From assembly GCA_008360975.2 (NCBI GenBank), contig CM039189.1, forward strand, positions 14,660,056-14,724,055: 64,000 nt of DNA. Direction: 5' to 3'. This DNA is from Lichenostomus cassidix (taxonomy: Eukaryota > Chordata > Aves > Passeriformes > Meliphagidae). Of this stretch, positions 40,501 to 54,276 are shown in pieces. The first letter of the stretch is position 1. Each line of letters begins with the position of its first letter. Under the pieces are notes generated by a model that was not told the DNA's origin, ran no database searches, and saw only the letters and a list, made by a program, of their open reading frames with translations. Position numbers and translations under genes: made by a program.

Positions 40501-43500
40501 ATCTTACTTGGAGTGCTTGCATGGCAAAAAACTCCAGGCAAACATGTGCAACCTAAGCCTTACCTGTAAGTTTGCAAAGTATCTCAAGCCAGAGAAGGAG
40601 CTGAAGCTAGCCTTCTATAACACTCAAGGCAAGCGAATCCTTTAAACCAGTTCAGGTAAAATTCACAGTGTCTCTTGCAAAGACCTACATTAGCACCTGA
40701 ATCAGCATCATCCTGCTTGTGTGTCTTTCCCACCACTCTAAACTACAACTGCTTCGAACCACAGCCACAGAGAACCTAAGAGATGCTAAAATGTCTCAGC
40801 TCCTAAAGCTAAGGAGAGTTAAAGAACAAGACATCTCATAGGTCTTTCTCAACATCCAATGCAAACTACCCTTTGGCAATCAACTGCTCTGACATATGGT
40901 GGTGTGAAACTGTCTCTCATGTTCTTGCTCTGTATATGAGTTTGTAAACTCTGCTTATAAGAAATTTGTGGAACTGAAGTAAAACTAACAGAAGAATTCC
41001 ATAATCTCAACAGTATGATGCCATATGGGGCACCACACAGCATTGAAGGTAAGCAAACTAGAAGAGAAAATGTGCAAATACCTCTTGCCTTTTGCATCCA
41101 AGAAAAAACTTCTGGTAAGCTATCAAATTTTTTTAAGTTGCAAAAAGTAACTTAAAAGAAACAGAACATCACATCTCTTCTTCTCAAAAGATAAAGCTTT
41201 CTTTTGTCTCTAATTAAAAAGATAATTAAGTAAGAGAACACATCAGGTTTGCATCAATCATTGCCCATGTGGTTCTAATTACTGTAATTAAAAGTTATCT
41301 GTTCAAAATTGTTGGATGAAAGTGCCATGATCTGCAATTGAAAACACATTGAAGGGAGTCATCCACCTTATTTGACTATTTTAAGACAGTCAAATCTAAG
41401 AACACTGTGAAGGTAATATATTCAAAAGACTCCTTAAAGGCAATTTGTCAGTAAAAGTGTCCTATGAACCCTCTGTTGAACAATGTGAATAGTGCTAGGG
41501 CCTTCCTTAAAAAAAAAAAAAAAAAATTGAAAGAATGAAAAGTTTTCTGAAAGAAGTTGTTTGAAACTTAGACACTGAAATTCAACTTCTTATCTTCAGG
41601 GCTCTTTAGGTCCTGTATATATTAGGAGTGCTCATTTCCTCTAGTGTTGAATCTTTTAATGTGTTTAGATTTTCACACTGAGTGGGCCAAATTTCAAATA
41701 ATCCTGAACAAACCTGATTCTTTTGCTGACATTACATCCCATATTTCACATAAAGTAATGCTCAGTGTTGATATCCAGCTTGCACAATATATGGCATTTG
41801 GAAAATAGATGATCTAAATGGAGATTTTTTGCATATGCAGGACTGTAAACTTACAAATTGTGAAATAGAAATGCACTGCAAATAGCATGTGATTACAAAA
41901 CCTTTCATTCAGACATTAGTGTTTTAACATCAACTAATTACATCAAAGCTAGTAGCACGCTTAAAATGAATGCTATTCCAAGCTTTCTTTGTGTAAAGTA
42001 CTTAGAACGGGGTTTTTCCCACTCTCTCCTTTATCTTCACTGAATGCAAGCTTTACATTTTGGCATAGTAGACAGTGACTTCATGGACTTCTGTTCAAAA
42101 CTGTTCAGGGTGTAAAACCACTCACTACCTTTGAGAAAGGTTTACTGGATACCATTAACAAAACTACTTAATGGTCAGAAAGGTATCTCCTGTAACATAA
42201 AGAAGAAGCCTTTTATTTAACAAATCACAGGAAAAACCCAAAGGGTTTTAAAGAAGGACTTGTTTGGGTTTTATTGTGAAAGAGAGAAGAGCATTTTCCT
42301 GCCATCTTTATTTACGTTTGAAGTCTGCTACCAGTTTACTTCTGTAGGTTGTGAAATCCAGTAGTCTCTTGTATCTTCTTTCCAGTTGCCAACAGACACC
42401 TTGATCCATGCACATTGGATTTATATGACAGTGCATTTACATTATAAGAGCAGTCAGTCTCTAAAGACTATTAAGAAAACTAAGACTGTGCAATTTAACA
42501 ATTCTCAGCTATAAAAACTAACTTTAAATTTTTGCTCAGAAAATTATCCAACTTGCTCAGGAATTATCCAGCTCTTGGGAAAAAAAATAACTAGGACTAC
42601 AAAATGAGAGAAGTGCAGAATTCTTAAGCAAGACTATGAGAGGACAGTGGCATAACATATTCACTGTGTGTCTCTAAAATTTCGTATAGAAAAATTACCC
42701 TGTATCAAAGAAAGTGTGGAGAAAAGAGAAACAGTGATGCTGAATATGACAAAAAGCTTGTTTATGTTTAATACATAGGAGAAATTGTTCAAGGACAGTT
42801 AAATGTGACCCATTTAATACACCAAGGTCTCACATACCCATGGTACTCTGCTGAGTAAGTGCTGATCATGCAAATTAAGGCTGCCTGGGGATACGCAGTG
42901 CTTTTCAGTTGCAGTTGAAATTTTCCAAGTTCTCAAAAAACTTTTAGAGATGTGGATACATGTTACTGGATCACTAGGGCTACTTCCATTATTTCTGTTG
43001 TTGGCTCATTTTGAAAATTCATTTGTTGGACATTCTTGAGTCTTCTGGCACACACATTCATTTTCAGGAATGTAAAAATCTAATTATTGCTACTAGCTGT
43101 GTAATTTAAGGTGCAGATAGGCAAGTCAATATGAAAAGGTTCCCCAAGACAAATATTTGAGCTTCAAGAGAAAAGAGGAATAAAAATCTAGTGGCCATTG
43201 TGACTCTAATTAACTCAAAAGTTCAACAGAGTCTAGGAGTCATCAAAGTTAGAGTGTGCCCTCAGTACTCACTGCATTCAAGGTGTGGTATCTTCCGGAC
43301 TGCCTTACAGTTATTGGCTTAGATTCTTTCCCCGTTCGCAATATGCTTACAAATCCCACTAGCCATAATTTGGGTCCATTATGTCTGAGCAAATGCAAGG
43401 AAATCCAAACTACACATCACCTCTGAAACTGGCATCAAACACCCAATCAAAATTTTACAAGGTAAGTAAAGACTAGCATATGAAATGAAAGGGCTAAGAA

Positions 43501-44954
43501 AAATATACTAGTTAGAAACAGCGGTGTCCACTTAACAAGGGTACAATATGCCCACTGTCTGAATACAAAAGAACACAAAGGCAGACAGTCCTTTTTCATA
43601 ATTTTACTATAATTATATAAATTCTATCCTTTAGGGAAATAATATTCTAAAACAAGTTGCCCTAACCCCCATTCCCCAAACATTTCTCTGAAAGATTGAA
43701 CTTTGGTTTTCCTATGGCTATTTTTAGGAATGGCATGAGTAATTAAACATTTCATGGTCTGGGGCCCCAAACAAAACATCACTCTGGGTTCTGGATGTGT
43801 TCCATGATATCTTGAAACAATCTTAAAAAATGTATGCAGCCAGTGTTGTGATCCCCACTGGATCTGCAGGGACCCATTAGGATCATCAAGGGGAGCATGT
43901 GGTTGTGACAATGCAAGCAATTTAGCATTACTCACTGGAACTGAAGCACAACACAGTGTGAAGCCACTATTGTTCTCCTTGGTTTTTCTGAAGACGCTCA
44001 AGTTCAAACCTACTCACAGCCTAATTCACAGCTGAAATCAGAACCAGAACCTGAAGCCTCACAAGGGAAAAATATTAACAGGGGAATGAAGCTGGGGGTT
44101 ACTGCCCTGCCCCCCCCCCAAAAAAAATGACCATGAAATAGTAAAGATTGCTAGAAGCCATTTCATTACAAATCTCTTTTGAACTGTTTGCGTAACTGGA
44201 AAAATTGATTATCTTATATTATCTTCGTGTTTACAAAAATAAAAGCTGCCATATACTAACAGTAAAGCACACGGATGCCTATAGCTCACTTAGTCTGATC
44301 TCCTTCCCCTTGCAGAAACAAATCTACTTATAAGGCAATTGTTACAAAACACTTTCAAATGACTGTCTGGAAAATCACCTCAGCTCTTAATGTCAAAGCA
44401 CTGGCACGGTCAATGACTGCAATGGAGTTCAGGCTAGACTCTGGAACAACTAACACAGTGAGACATAGCACTTTCTTGCAAATATGTCACTTTATTAGTT
44501 ACCAAGTAAAAAAGGAATGTGAGTGCTTGAGGACACTTACTGTAGACTAATTGTGTGTGCACGTGTATATATTGCTGGTACTTTTGTGCAAGTAAATACA
44601 TGCATTGTCATAGAAGGATACTCTACTACATAGGGCACTAAGATAGTCCCTGCTAGTGATATTCTCTTTATGTCTGTGTACTTATAAAAATGGTTCAAGA
44701 TACAAATAGTTCAGAGTGACAAGCTAAAAAAAAAAAGAAGATCAAACACACTAAGAGACAGTACACTTAAACCCCCACTTATTAGTATTAACAGTTATGG
44801 TGTGAGAATGACACAAAGACGACCTTGGTTAGTTAGTGTTTTTAAGCCACAGAGACAAAGTGGGTTTCCTACAGACACTATAAAAAACTGCAATGTGGAG
44901 GCATTTATGGGGTACAACTTTCAAAGTGCACAGTGAAGTTTTATAGCTATCTCA
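28563..44954. other. Non-coding DNA, no gene seen
   Basis: Over 16 kb of unique AT-rich sequence with only minor items. These are an 18-bp tandem duplication (29411-29446), a GGGAT tract (36183-36200), nested palindromes (35637-35656), an A18 run (41509-41526) and a C10A8 run (44110-44127). A stretch at about 40355-40440 weakly recalls an ancient MIR/L2 tail. The longest open frames (145 codons minus at 33076-33513; 127 codons minus at 43624-44007) have no recognisable motifs. Confidence 0.65.
29411..29446. repeat. 18-bp tandem duplication
   Basis: Two adjacent copies share TTCTAGGGAAGAA (29411 and 29429) with small differences in the remaining bases. Probably replication slippage. Confidence 0.75.
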
Positions 44955-45075
44955 GAGCTACTGGGCTAAATCCTGAGCTACTGAAATCAAGACAGTTCCA
45001 CTTAGTCTGGCAGCACTACACCAATTTACATCATCTGAGGATCTTGCCCAAAAAGTGTAATGGGACTCCTGTGGC
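44955..45075. repeat. Possible ancient amniote repeat
   Basis: The segment from GGGCTAAATCCTGAG to CAATTTACATCATCTGAGGA resembles an old, partly self-complementary repeat I associate with amniote genomes. I cannot name the family with confidence. Confidence 0.3.
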
Positions 45076-48000
45076 CTCAGCTTTCACGGAACAATCTGAT
45101 ACTATATAACATAATCTGACAAACCCAAGAAATTTGAAATTAAGACTTCTGCTCTCCCCATATTTCACCCACTTGTGTTTAAGTGCATTGCTGCAGAGGC
45201 CTTGATATTGCACAGTCAGTGCACCAAAACAGAGCCACAAGAAAAATACTATTGACTTCAGCATGACTCATATTTATTTCAGGGAGATCTTATTTAAGCC
45301 AAGAGTGAGTCTGAACTAGGGTGAGTGACCACTGTGATATTAAAATGTAATAGGATTTTCACAGTCTGGTTTCACATGGTACCTTCCTCTGCATTATGGC
45401 CCTGGAGTAGGTGCCAAGCTTTGTTTCGTTGGGATTTCAAATGTAAACATTTAGATCTGGATACCAACTTCCTCTTACATTGTAACTGATGTCCCCGAAA
45501 TTCAGAACCAGAATGTTATTGTTGGCTGACCAGAACCAAATGCAGGGACACTCTACCCTTAATAGTAATTTTGAAAGAATCTAGCTATCCTAACGCATTT
45601 TATCAGCTGGCACAAAAGTAACATTGCTGCATTTACTTCAGTGAGCCTAAAAATCTCACCTGAGTTGAACGATTGACCCTTACATATCTACAATCTCTGT
45701 TAAATTACTTGGTATCAGTGGCATGAAGTGCCAGGCTCTGGCTTAAATTTCATGAAAGATGGATTAAAAGCCATCACTGGACAGGGACCATAGGGCAAAA
45801 ACATATTTCAGAAAAGAAAATTTCATGTTTCAAGTTCTCTTCACAATGAAAGGTGACCTTTGATATCATTCTTGCCTTGCTCTTTGTATAAACTCCTTTT
45901 AGTTTCAGAACAACTCAAACACAGATGCACACTGTCTTCATTCTTTCCTTAGCATTGCCATTTCAATATTCCAGACTCAACCATCACTTACCCCAGCAGT
46001 CCCCTACTGTGCATCTGTCCCTCAAATCTTAAATACCTGTCCTCCCAATCTGTTCTGAGGCCAAATCCAAATGAGTTTTGTTCATGTAAATTCTATTATC
46101 TACAAGCATAAATGACAGAATCTACTGCCTATGCATGCAAATGTTAGCTATTTAGACCAACCAGTGTGCCATTGTGTATTAAGGGGCAAAGGTTTTTTGT
46201 ACAGAAAGAGAAGCCTATTAAGTGTACCTTTGAAACTGTGGCCTTAAAATTATGTGCAAGAAAAAGCACTCCTGCTGGTAAAGAGTAGGTATTTCCAACA
46301 AGTATAATTTTCATGTAGCTTAAATCTCTGGATAACCTTCAAAGGTTGAGTTACCCTTGCTCCCAGCTCTTCAGGATTCACCTGGCCTTTGGTAATACTG
46401 GAGTGTATGTGCAATCTGTCCAGTTAAAGTGTTCAGAGAAAGAAACACCCTCCCACTAATACAGATTATCTGCAGCATACAAAAGATTTCAGGTCACAAA
46501 AACATAAAAGGAAGTTTAACAACTTGTTCACCAGGAAGACACTGTGATAGGTAAGAGAGAACTCAAAAAGCCACACGACAATTCTGATTTGGGGTTGTTT
46601 TGATTGACTAAGGCATGTTTTCTTTTAAATGCTGCAAACGTCAAAATTTGTATGTCTATTCACACACAGACAGGTAAAATTAGATGATAGATCCCTTTTT
46701 TTCCTTCTTCTTTTCTAAATCCAGGAACATTAATTCCAGGACTGAAAACTTCTAATACACTATGTTTTGCCTTAGGCCAACTTACCAACTATCACAATCC
46801 CCCCATGAAGAGGTCTGAAAATGGAATATCTTATTTGCCCTTCATTAAGGAAGCACATGGTTCATCTTCTACATCTTCTGTATCTGTATATAAAGTCAGA
46901 GTCTGGGCTCTATCAACTCAGTTCTGTTGCTAAGCTGTAATGAAGAACTGAATTCAGTTCAACCTTCGTCTGTGTTATCCAGACATTTATATACACCATT
47001 ATACAGACTCCAGTTATCACTCAGTGTATGAATCAATCCCTTAGCAATTTATGATTTATGCAGCTTGCTAGAAGAGAAGTAGGCCATGCCAGCCTTGAAA
47101 GCATTTTAGCTTAGTTGTTTTTACTCATGAAGGACATGTTGTCCTGTAATTATTCTGTCATTTCTTAGAAGGTGAAGTCCTTAACAGGTTCATGCTTTCT
47201 GTGCTGCTATGTGTATGTGTGAGTTTATGTCTGAGCACGTCTCACCAAGTAGGAATCATCATTCTAAATTACTTTACAAGGAGTTACATAGAGCTGGACA
47301 GCTTAAAATGTGTTAAATATCCTTAGAGTTTATATGGATGGTTTCAGGGGGAGCAGAGGCGGAGCAGGATACGGGGGAGTCAAGGAAATCGTTAATATGT
47401 TCGAATTACTGCCCTGATTCACAAAATACACAACTGCATAAAAATGTCACTTTCTGTTTTGATCCTGTCGGTAATGTAATGTAATGCTGTGCTTTCTTGT
47501 ATCATTTAGTATGGGCAGTATCAGCAAAATGTGCAACTTTAAACAATTATGCAAATTTTAAAGTAATGTGTTCAGAGAAAAACTGAAAGGAGATTCTGAC
47601 ATTAATCAAAGATCGCAAGCTCTACTTGCAAAAGTTCTATAAAATATGGGCTAACCTTAATGTTAGTGGCTGAAAAGCAAAGGTTTTTGCTGCCTCAAAT
47701 GTAACTGTCTTTTTAGTTTATTTGGAAAAGAAGAACCAAGAATACTAACTTCCCTTTCCTACACAAAAATTTGCCATTTGGCTTCAAGAAATAGCACTAA
47801 AAATATAACACCTCCCCTTCCTTAGATATGTCAGAATATTTGGAAAATTTTAACAAACTTCTAGTATGATGTATAAATTACATGAATCATGGGAGCTCTA
47901 CATTAGATTCTCCCTAAGAAGTCCTGCTGTGCCTAACTAAGTGCTTATCTGATATACTGGCAATATGAAGCTAATGAAGTGTGTAAACACAGCATACTGA

Positions 48001-51000
48001 GCTGTTTTCAGTGGAAAAAAGGTCAAACTGGACCTCAAATGAAAACTGGGGAATTCAGATTCTTCTGATACTTCTGGCTAGTTGGGGTTTCTTTTAAATT
48101 GAGATTGGAGAGAAAGCAAGACTGGGATTAGGATCCTTCAGGCTTCATAATTAAATTTCAGATTTCTATTTGTTGGAAACTGCTTGTGTGCTACTCAGCC
48201 CTTGCTGTTAACCAGGGAATGAAGCATAAACTGGCCAGAGAAAAGTCATGTTCAGTATGACCATGAAAAGGAAATGCCATATCTCTCACGAGAAAGAATG
48301 ATCTTGAAAGACATCTATCCTGCTCTCCCAACTACTGGGGCTCAGGCAATATCCACACTCTTAAGATTATTATCTGAGCTGCTCTCTGAACCTCTGCTTC
48401 CGCACTGTCAGCTGCAATACATAAGGGCAGTTTACAACAGAGTGTTAGTTATTCACTTTGAATTTTCCAGCTTTAGTTGGTTTAAGTGAGACCCTTAATG
48501 TCACTTAAACATAGTGTTTTTGTGTTATATTTTAATTTTGAAAGGATTATCAAGAAAATCTACCCTTTCCGTTAACTTTCTTTGAAAAACGATTAGGAGT
48601 TTTAGAAAGGATCTCCAAATATCCTCACCGTGTCCGATAAATTATCCAGAATGAAACATGTATTACAAATGAAAATTCAGAAATTGCAGACGCTAAAGAC
48701 AAAGTTCTCTATCTGAAACTACAAATAGCAGTGTGTTACTTGGGAATGAAACATGAGCAAACATTTTAAATCATACTGAAATTTTCCTTATGTTGGTATC
48801 TGGCTCTGTATAGCTTTATTGATAAAACGAGAAATTTATTTTTCTTTTTATGGGGCTAACTATTACACACCACTCAAAAGAATTTGATTGCTGTTAGCTG
48901 ACAAATCCCCTTGTCCTACACAGATATTACCGGTGAGATTCCACCTAAGAAAGGTTTTGGAGAGCTGCTAATGAGTCTTCTTTAGATACTCCTTCCTAAA
49001 ATACCACATTTTGTTGTCTTGAGCTGCAACTAATTTTCCTGGTATTACATGTGGAAGTCACTGTGAAAACTAAACAGAGATAGGATGTAACAAAAACCTC
49101 ACTTGTAAATATGGTTCCTCAAACATAAAAATCTGGCAAAGCTCAAAGAGCAGAGCAGGAGGTAAGACAGCTTTCATATGCTGCTGTCTTTAGTGCTTTT
49201 AATGTACATTGGATAATTATGTACTTCAGTTCTTCCAAACTGAGTTATTTTGGTTTAAATCTATTTGTAGAGTATCTGGCTATGTGTCTCTCTTAATTTA
49301 GTATAGTAATCTATGGTCTAAAGCAAGCGGTTCCAAATTAAATAAACTAGCATAACTATTGCACAAAGCAACCGACTGCATTCCAGTGAAGCCCCTTTGA
49401 AAGCTATGTCAAATCTCTGCTGACTCAGGGAGGAAAGTACCTCATTCCCTTTGCATTAGTCACCCTGCTAGAGATTAATCCTAATGAGCTTTTTTCTACA
49501 GGCTTGGCTGGCACACCCAGGATTTGCATAACATACCTGTGATTTCTCAATATTTAGCCCAAAATGTGTTCGCTCAAATGCAGATAGATATCAGCTTTTC
49601 CAGAAACCATTAACTACAGCATTACTGCAAGAGCTTATCGAGCCTAGAGTGAGGCCAGCCACAGGGTGCTTCCGTAGCTTTGGGAAGCAGCCATCACACA
49701 ACTAAGTACTGTAAAATCAGCATGGGCCAACACTCACACAAACACCCGTGTAAACGACACATCTCACAAAAGGTCACAACATTAAGGAACAACAATGTTC
49801 TCTTTTTCTTTATTTCATTATCCTCATTATCTCCCTCATTATCTCCCTATTTCACTGATTTTTGGCAAACAGTGGGCATCTATTTGATGTGACTAGATTG
49901 TTTGCAGACTCTGTGATGGAGTTTCAAGCTTCCTCCCAGCTGTATCCTGCCCTCATTAGGCAAACAACCATCCCTTGGCCTTTTCCACCCACCAGCATGA
50001 GAAAAGACTAACAAAATTTTAGTTCACAGAGAAAACAGGAGCTGCACACCTTTGATCACTCTTGAGGATTTTTTTACTCTATAAATACAATGCCCAAGCA
50101 ACTTTTACTGAGGGAACCATACTAAACTAGCAATCAATATCTACAATACCATCAAACCATCAGGAAAAAAGATCTGTCATGCAAAAAAAATGCTTGCATG
50201 CAACTTATCTCAGTTCTTTTGAAAACAAAATAGCCACTATTAGATGCATGGGCTAAAGCAAGAAGCCTGGTCTATTCTGGACCAAAGGGCTGGAAAATAA
50301 TTTTCACATCTGAAGAATTTTAAGACAGTAACAAGCTCTTTCCCAGTTAAATGAGGGTACTACTAGCTTGGTTACTGCAGCCAACCTAAATCACTGCAGC
50401 ATCCCATGGAGTGAAGCTGTGTCTTTAAGGTAGTCAGGGAACAAACTGCTTCCAGTTTCAGAGTTAAAAATACCACTCAAGCTTTTCTCACAAGTAAAAG
50501 AAAAAAAGGGGGGAAAAAAGAAATAAAAAAGGCAGCTCACAGTCTAATATACTTCACAAAGGACACAGTCTGAAAACAGTCAGTTTACTGAGTACTAGTT
50601 CATGGTCCCAAGCACTCTCTACCGATAGTCTGGCAATGGCAGCACATGAACACAACATACATCTCAGTCTCTATTAACAAGAAACAAAGTAGCACAGCTG
50701 TGTTTCCTCATGACAGACCACAGCCACAATGATTGTTCACTGTAATTCCCTAAAGCACAGGCCTAGCAGCCTAATATTCAGGTTTCTACTGCCCTTAAGA
50801 ATTCCTAAAGTACACACTATCCTAGTATCTAAGGCTATGTAAATGAAGTACTACAAGTTGTACATTGGTACACCTGACTTTTGGACATCCAGCCACTGAA
50901 GTGGTACACAACAGAACTTGTGTTAATGCCTAAGTTTTCTAACCAAAGAATGAGTACTTTAGGAAGTGCTGGCAGTACTGCCTTGGCACAGGGCTGTCAG

Positions 51001-51470
51001 AAGGAATCATCAGAACTAGCCAGGAAAATGCACGAACACAGGTTGGATCTAAATCTCTACCTCCCTGAATGAGAGATGCTCAGGCATCTGAATAGACCAA
51101 GAAAAAGATGTCTCCAGCTATCCTGGAGCTACATCACAAAATTGTCTGCACCACAGTATTTCAATGAAAACAGCAGGCTTACTCTTTTATTTTAAATCGA
51201 GTTTTATAGAAGTACCCTTTCTTTTTAAATCTAGCAAGACCGGATTTGAAACGTTCCTACAAATGCCCAAATTGGTATCTCGTGTGCATGTTTCCTAACC
51301 ACCAGGCCACCAGACAGCACGGGGCAGGGGGACAGCCCATCTCATCGCAGCTCTGTGTGATTCGTGAATGTTGTGAATAGTGCTCAGGGCCTGGTGACCT
51401 CAGCCACGGCAGAAGTCCACAGAAAAATGAAGCCTAAAATCCTTTAGGACTTTTCCAGTCTCTGGACACC
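45076..51470. other. Non-coding DNA, no gene seen
   Basis: Unique sequence without a supported gene. A threefold GTAAT repeat lies at 47471-47485. About 49430-49680 is repeat-free and holds a TAATCCTAATG cluster (homeodomain-like cores), which could be regulatory. No LTR or CR1 terminus was seen. Confidence 0.6.
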
Positions 51471-51476
51471 TAAGAC
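51471..51476. repeat. Target-site duplication, left copy
   Basis: TAAGAC directly adjoins the LTR that begins TGTTACA. The same six bases adjoin the other end (51809-51814). Six-base duplications are usual for alpha- and betaretrovirus-related (ERVK) insertions. Confidence 0.8.
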
Positions 51477-51808
51477 TGTTACATTTGTTTGCTGGCTATG
51501 GTGCTAATGAGCAATGCAGAGACCCTAGGCAGGTGCAAAGGAGGACCGTTTATTTGAAAAAACATGGTCTTTTTAAGTAGTTAACTGGTTATCATTTTAC
51601 ATAATTATGAGGCACAACAAGCCCAAGTCAACCAACCGCCAAACGCCACGGTGGAGACGCGAATGTCACACAGCAGTCTCTCAGGTTCTCACACCCCTCT
51701 ATTCCAGCTGAATCATTCTCCCATAGTTCCCTTCTACTTAGCCTAAGTGACAGGCTGGAGCCATGTTACAAGGCCTTTTCCTTTACAAAGCCTTACCCAT
51801 CGGCAACG
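51477..51808 (-). mobile_element. Solo LTR, class II (ERVK/alpharetrovirus-like)
   Basis: A 332-bp element between perfect 6-bp repeats TAAGAC. On the minus strand it would start near TGTTGCC and end in TGTAACA, so the ends are near inverted repeats. The outermost base at 51808 is G where A is expected, giving CG instead of TG at the element's start; a point change would explain this. On the minus strand a TTAAAAAG box (complement of 51571-51578) is followed about 20 bases later by AATAAA (complement of 51549-51554) and then about 72 bases of U5. This compact U3-R-U5 layout and the length match alpharetrovirus-type LTRs. No internal viral sequence remains. The family is inferred from structure, not from alignment. 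Confidence 0.82.
51549..51554 (-). promoter_or_regulatory. Polyadenylation signal of the solo LTR
   Basis: AATAAA on the minus strand, about 20 bases downstream of the TATA-like box. Close packing of promoter and polyadenylation signal is typical of short-R LTRs. Confidence 0.65.
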
Positions 51809-51814
51809 TAAGAC
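51809..51814. repeat. Target-site duplication, right copy
   Basis: TAAGAC, identical to 51471-51476. Together the pair fixes both ends of the LTR insertion. Confidence 0.8.
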
Positions 51815-54219
51815 CCTATCCGGAAACTGAAATGTGGTGTTGTTCTGTTGCTGAATACCTGTGATGATTTTCTCATGAAGGAGAGCTAAACCAATTCTGC
51901 TTACTCCATGAAGCAGGAATTCCCTTTCTCCTCTGTCCCATGTGCAGGCTCTGACAGAGACATTGCCAGCTGTCTCTGTTCACACAGGCCTCACTGTGAA
52001 AAAGCCAAACAACAACACAACTTTCATGCTGCACCATTTAGCTTTGGCTGAAAATATAATCGTGTGTCTGTGGTTTTCCTGTTTGGGTGCCTAATTTAAT
52101 TGGCTGAGTCCACTCCTTCAAGTGTGGAATGGACTCTGAGGGTATGAGGAATTAGCATGTTTCTGCCAGAGACATTCCACCCGGATCCTATGTTTGTTTA
52201 ACATGTACAAACAGCTAAAATAAAATACTTGTTGGCTTTGGTAATAAACAGAATATAAAATAGTGTGAAATTAAGCAAGACCAGCTGGGCTACAGGAGAA
52301 ATGAAAGGAACAGTTAACTTATACTACACGACGATCTGGAATGCAGACACACTAAGATGGACTGCTATTGATGTCTGGTTTTGATGCATTTTATATACAA
52401 AGTGCTGATTAGATCTAGCTACCAAATTATACCCTTTCATATCCATATGTCAGTAATAAACAAAATTTAGAGGAACAAGACAATTGCTCTGCAAGCCAAG
52501 TTTACAATGTTGCATCATTGGCTGTAAAAGTGTGAAGTCATCGCAGCAGTGATAATGATTCCATTCTTCCAGAAGCAAAGAAAAGGGAGAAAACACAAAA
52601 AAAAGAACATTAAGAATTTTTCTGATCTAAGGCAGGATTTGTCCAGCCCTCAAGGACGACGAGAACGTCAGGATATGCGTCTGTACAGAATTTGTGTAGG
52701 AGCATTTGGTCTTCCATATATACTGAAACCATAAACCAAGCAACTGCTTAAGCATAGTTTTTTTGAGAATTTTTGAAAGTTTTTTCCTATTACACAGGAC
52801 AGGATGGTCGTCCTCCCTCCGATGGGATTTTTCCTTCTCAATTGGGAAGCAGAGTCAGGAACTTTATGATACAGAGGGAACAATTCTATCTTCATTGCAT
52901 TATGCAGTTTTGAACAAAGAACTTGAATAAAAAAGTGACTTAAGTTGCAATTCTTGAGAAGGATGCTCTGCTACACTGCCCAGGCGACCCGTGTGTCTTT
53001 CCCTGGCTAGCCACTGTGCTACAAACCTTTCCCACTTACCTTCCCTTGGGATTATACATGTGGCATTGTGGCTAATTGCCTTTCCAGCAAACTTTTCCTG
53101 GCAGTTGGACATTTTTGATCTTTCCAGTTTGTTACAAACAATGTATCAAATGCATTTATGTTTCCAATATATCTTTCAAGAAAAAGAAGCTAAATGAGGA
53201 AATAAAGTCCAGCCCTTGGAAAAGCTGCGCAGGAAATAAAAGTTTGTCAGGGCTAAATCACTGACAAAATAAAATGTCTGGGGGAACAGAGGTCTGTCAG
53301 ACAAATTACTACTTTTATTTAATTTCATTGGCAGCTGGACTGTTTTGATCTTTCATTTTCTTTTAAAAAGAATAAACTGGGAATAGTAAACAGGATCTAT
53401 TTCTCCCTCCACAGTGTGAACTCACTGTTGAATTGCCAAACCAACAGAATGGATTTGCTCTCAGTCACAGTGTAGGCACTTGCTTCTTACCATCTAAGGG
53501 CAAGATTCCTCAAATCATCCCTAGTGAAGCCTAACCCCCAAGATGCAGCTTCCTGTGGAAGATCCTGTCTGTACAGTCTAGTGCCACTATGCCTCTAAAG
53601 GCACTGGAACGTCAGGTGGGTCACAGAAAACACAAGCTTTAATTTAAGTCTGGTGATCATTTAAAAACACCACTTCCATCCATTGCCTTTTCTCCCACAG
53701 TTCTTCTGTCAAAACAGAAAACATCAAGATGACTCACTTGCCAGACAAGCCAACATGAGAGGGAACTGACTCCAAAAGAGTAAAGAATTTCACAGCACCA
53801 CCTGTATCAATGGCAGAAGAAAACATCACAACATCACCAGACTGAATACCTGAATTAGTTAGAATCTAGATGAGAAATGACTATCACTTGAATGTCTTTT
53901 CCCACCCTTTACTATTTTCCTTTATCTAGAAACAGCTGAAGTAAAGCAAAACAAACTGAATTTTCATTCGCATCCCAGGAGAACAATTTTGGGACTTCAT
54001 GGCCACCATGGAAGCCCATTCTTCTGGGGATGTAAACCCAGACTGCTCTCTCCAGACTTGAGGTAGATGGACACATGAAGGCATGCTACAGTGGCCAATA
54101 ACATACACCCAGTCAGGTCTTATTGCCTAAAGAGCAGGTAATGCTCTGCAATACAGATCTTCATATAGTGCCATTGTAAAGGTTTGAGTATGAACTACTA
54201 ATGGAGATTGGTCACATAG
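51815..54219. other. Non-coding DNA, possible enhancer
   Basis: No gene seen. A cluster of transcription factor-like motifs at 52118-52206 is listed separately. Two similar 28-mers (53099 and 53329) lie 230 bp apart. Open frames are under 80 codons and overlap on both strands. Confidence 0.6.
52118..52206. promoter_or_regulatory. Possible enhancer motif cluster
   Basis: Within 90 bp lie TCAAGTG (NKX2-like, 52118), GTGGAATG (TEAD-like, 52124), its exact inverted copy CATTCCAC (52173) and TGTTTGTTTA (forkhead-like, 52191). The motif names are from general knowledge. There is no evidence of activity or conservation from one sequence. Confidence 0.3.
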
Positions 54220-54224
54220 TCATG
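54220..54224. repeat. Provirus target-site duplication, left copy
   Basis: TCATG directly precedes the 5' LTR (TGTCCT...) and recurs directly after the 3' LTR at 60186. A 5-bp duplication fits ERV-L-type integrases, in agreement with the pol sequence. Confidence 0.85.
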
Positions 54225-54276
54225 TGTCCTAGGTTGCAATATTGATGTAGTTAAGTATTCTATTACCACCAGCTGT

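Noticed and set aside
41509..41526. A18 run as the tail of a processed pseudogene
   Set aside because: No coding resemblance upstream and no flanking duplication seen.
43624..44007. 127-codon minus-strand frame
   Set aside because: No motif, domain or splice context recognised. Probably chance.
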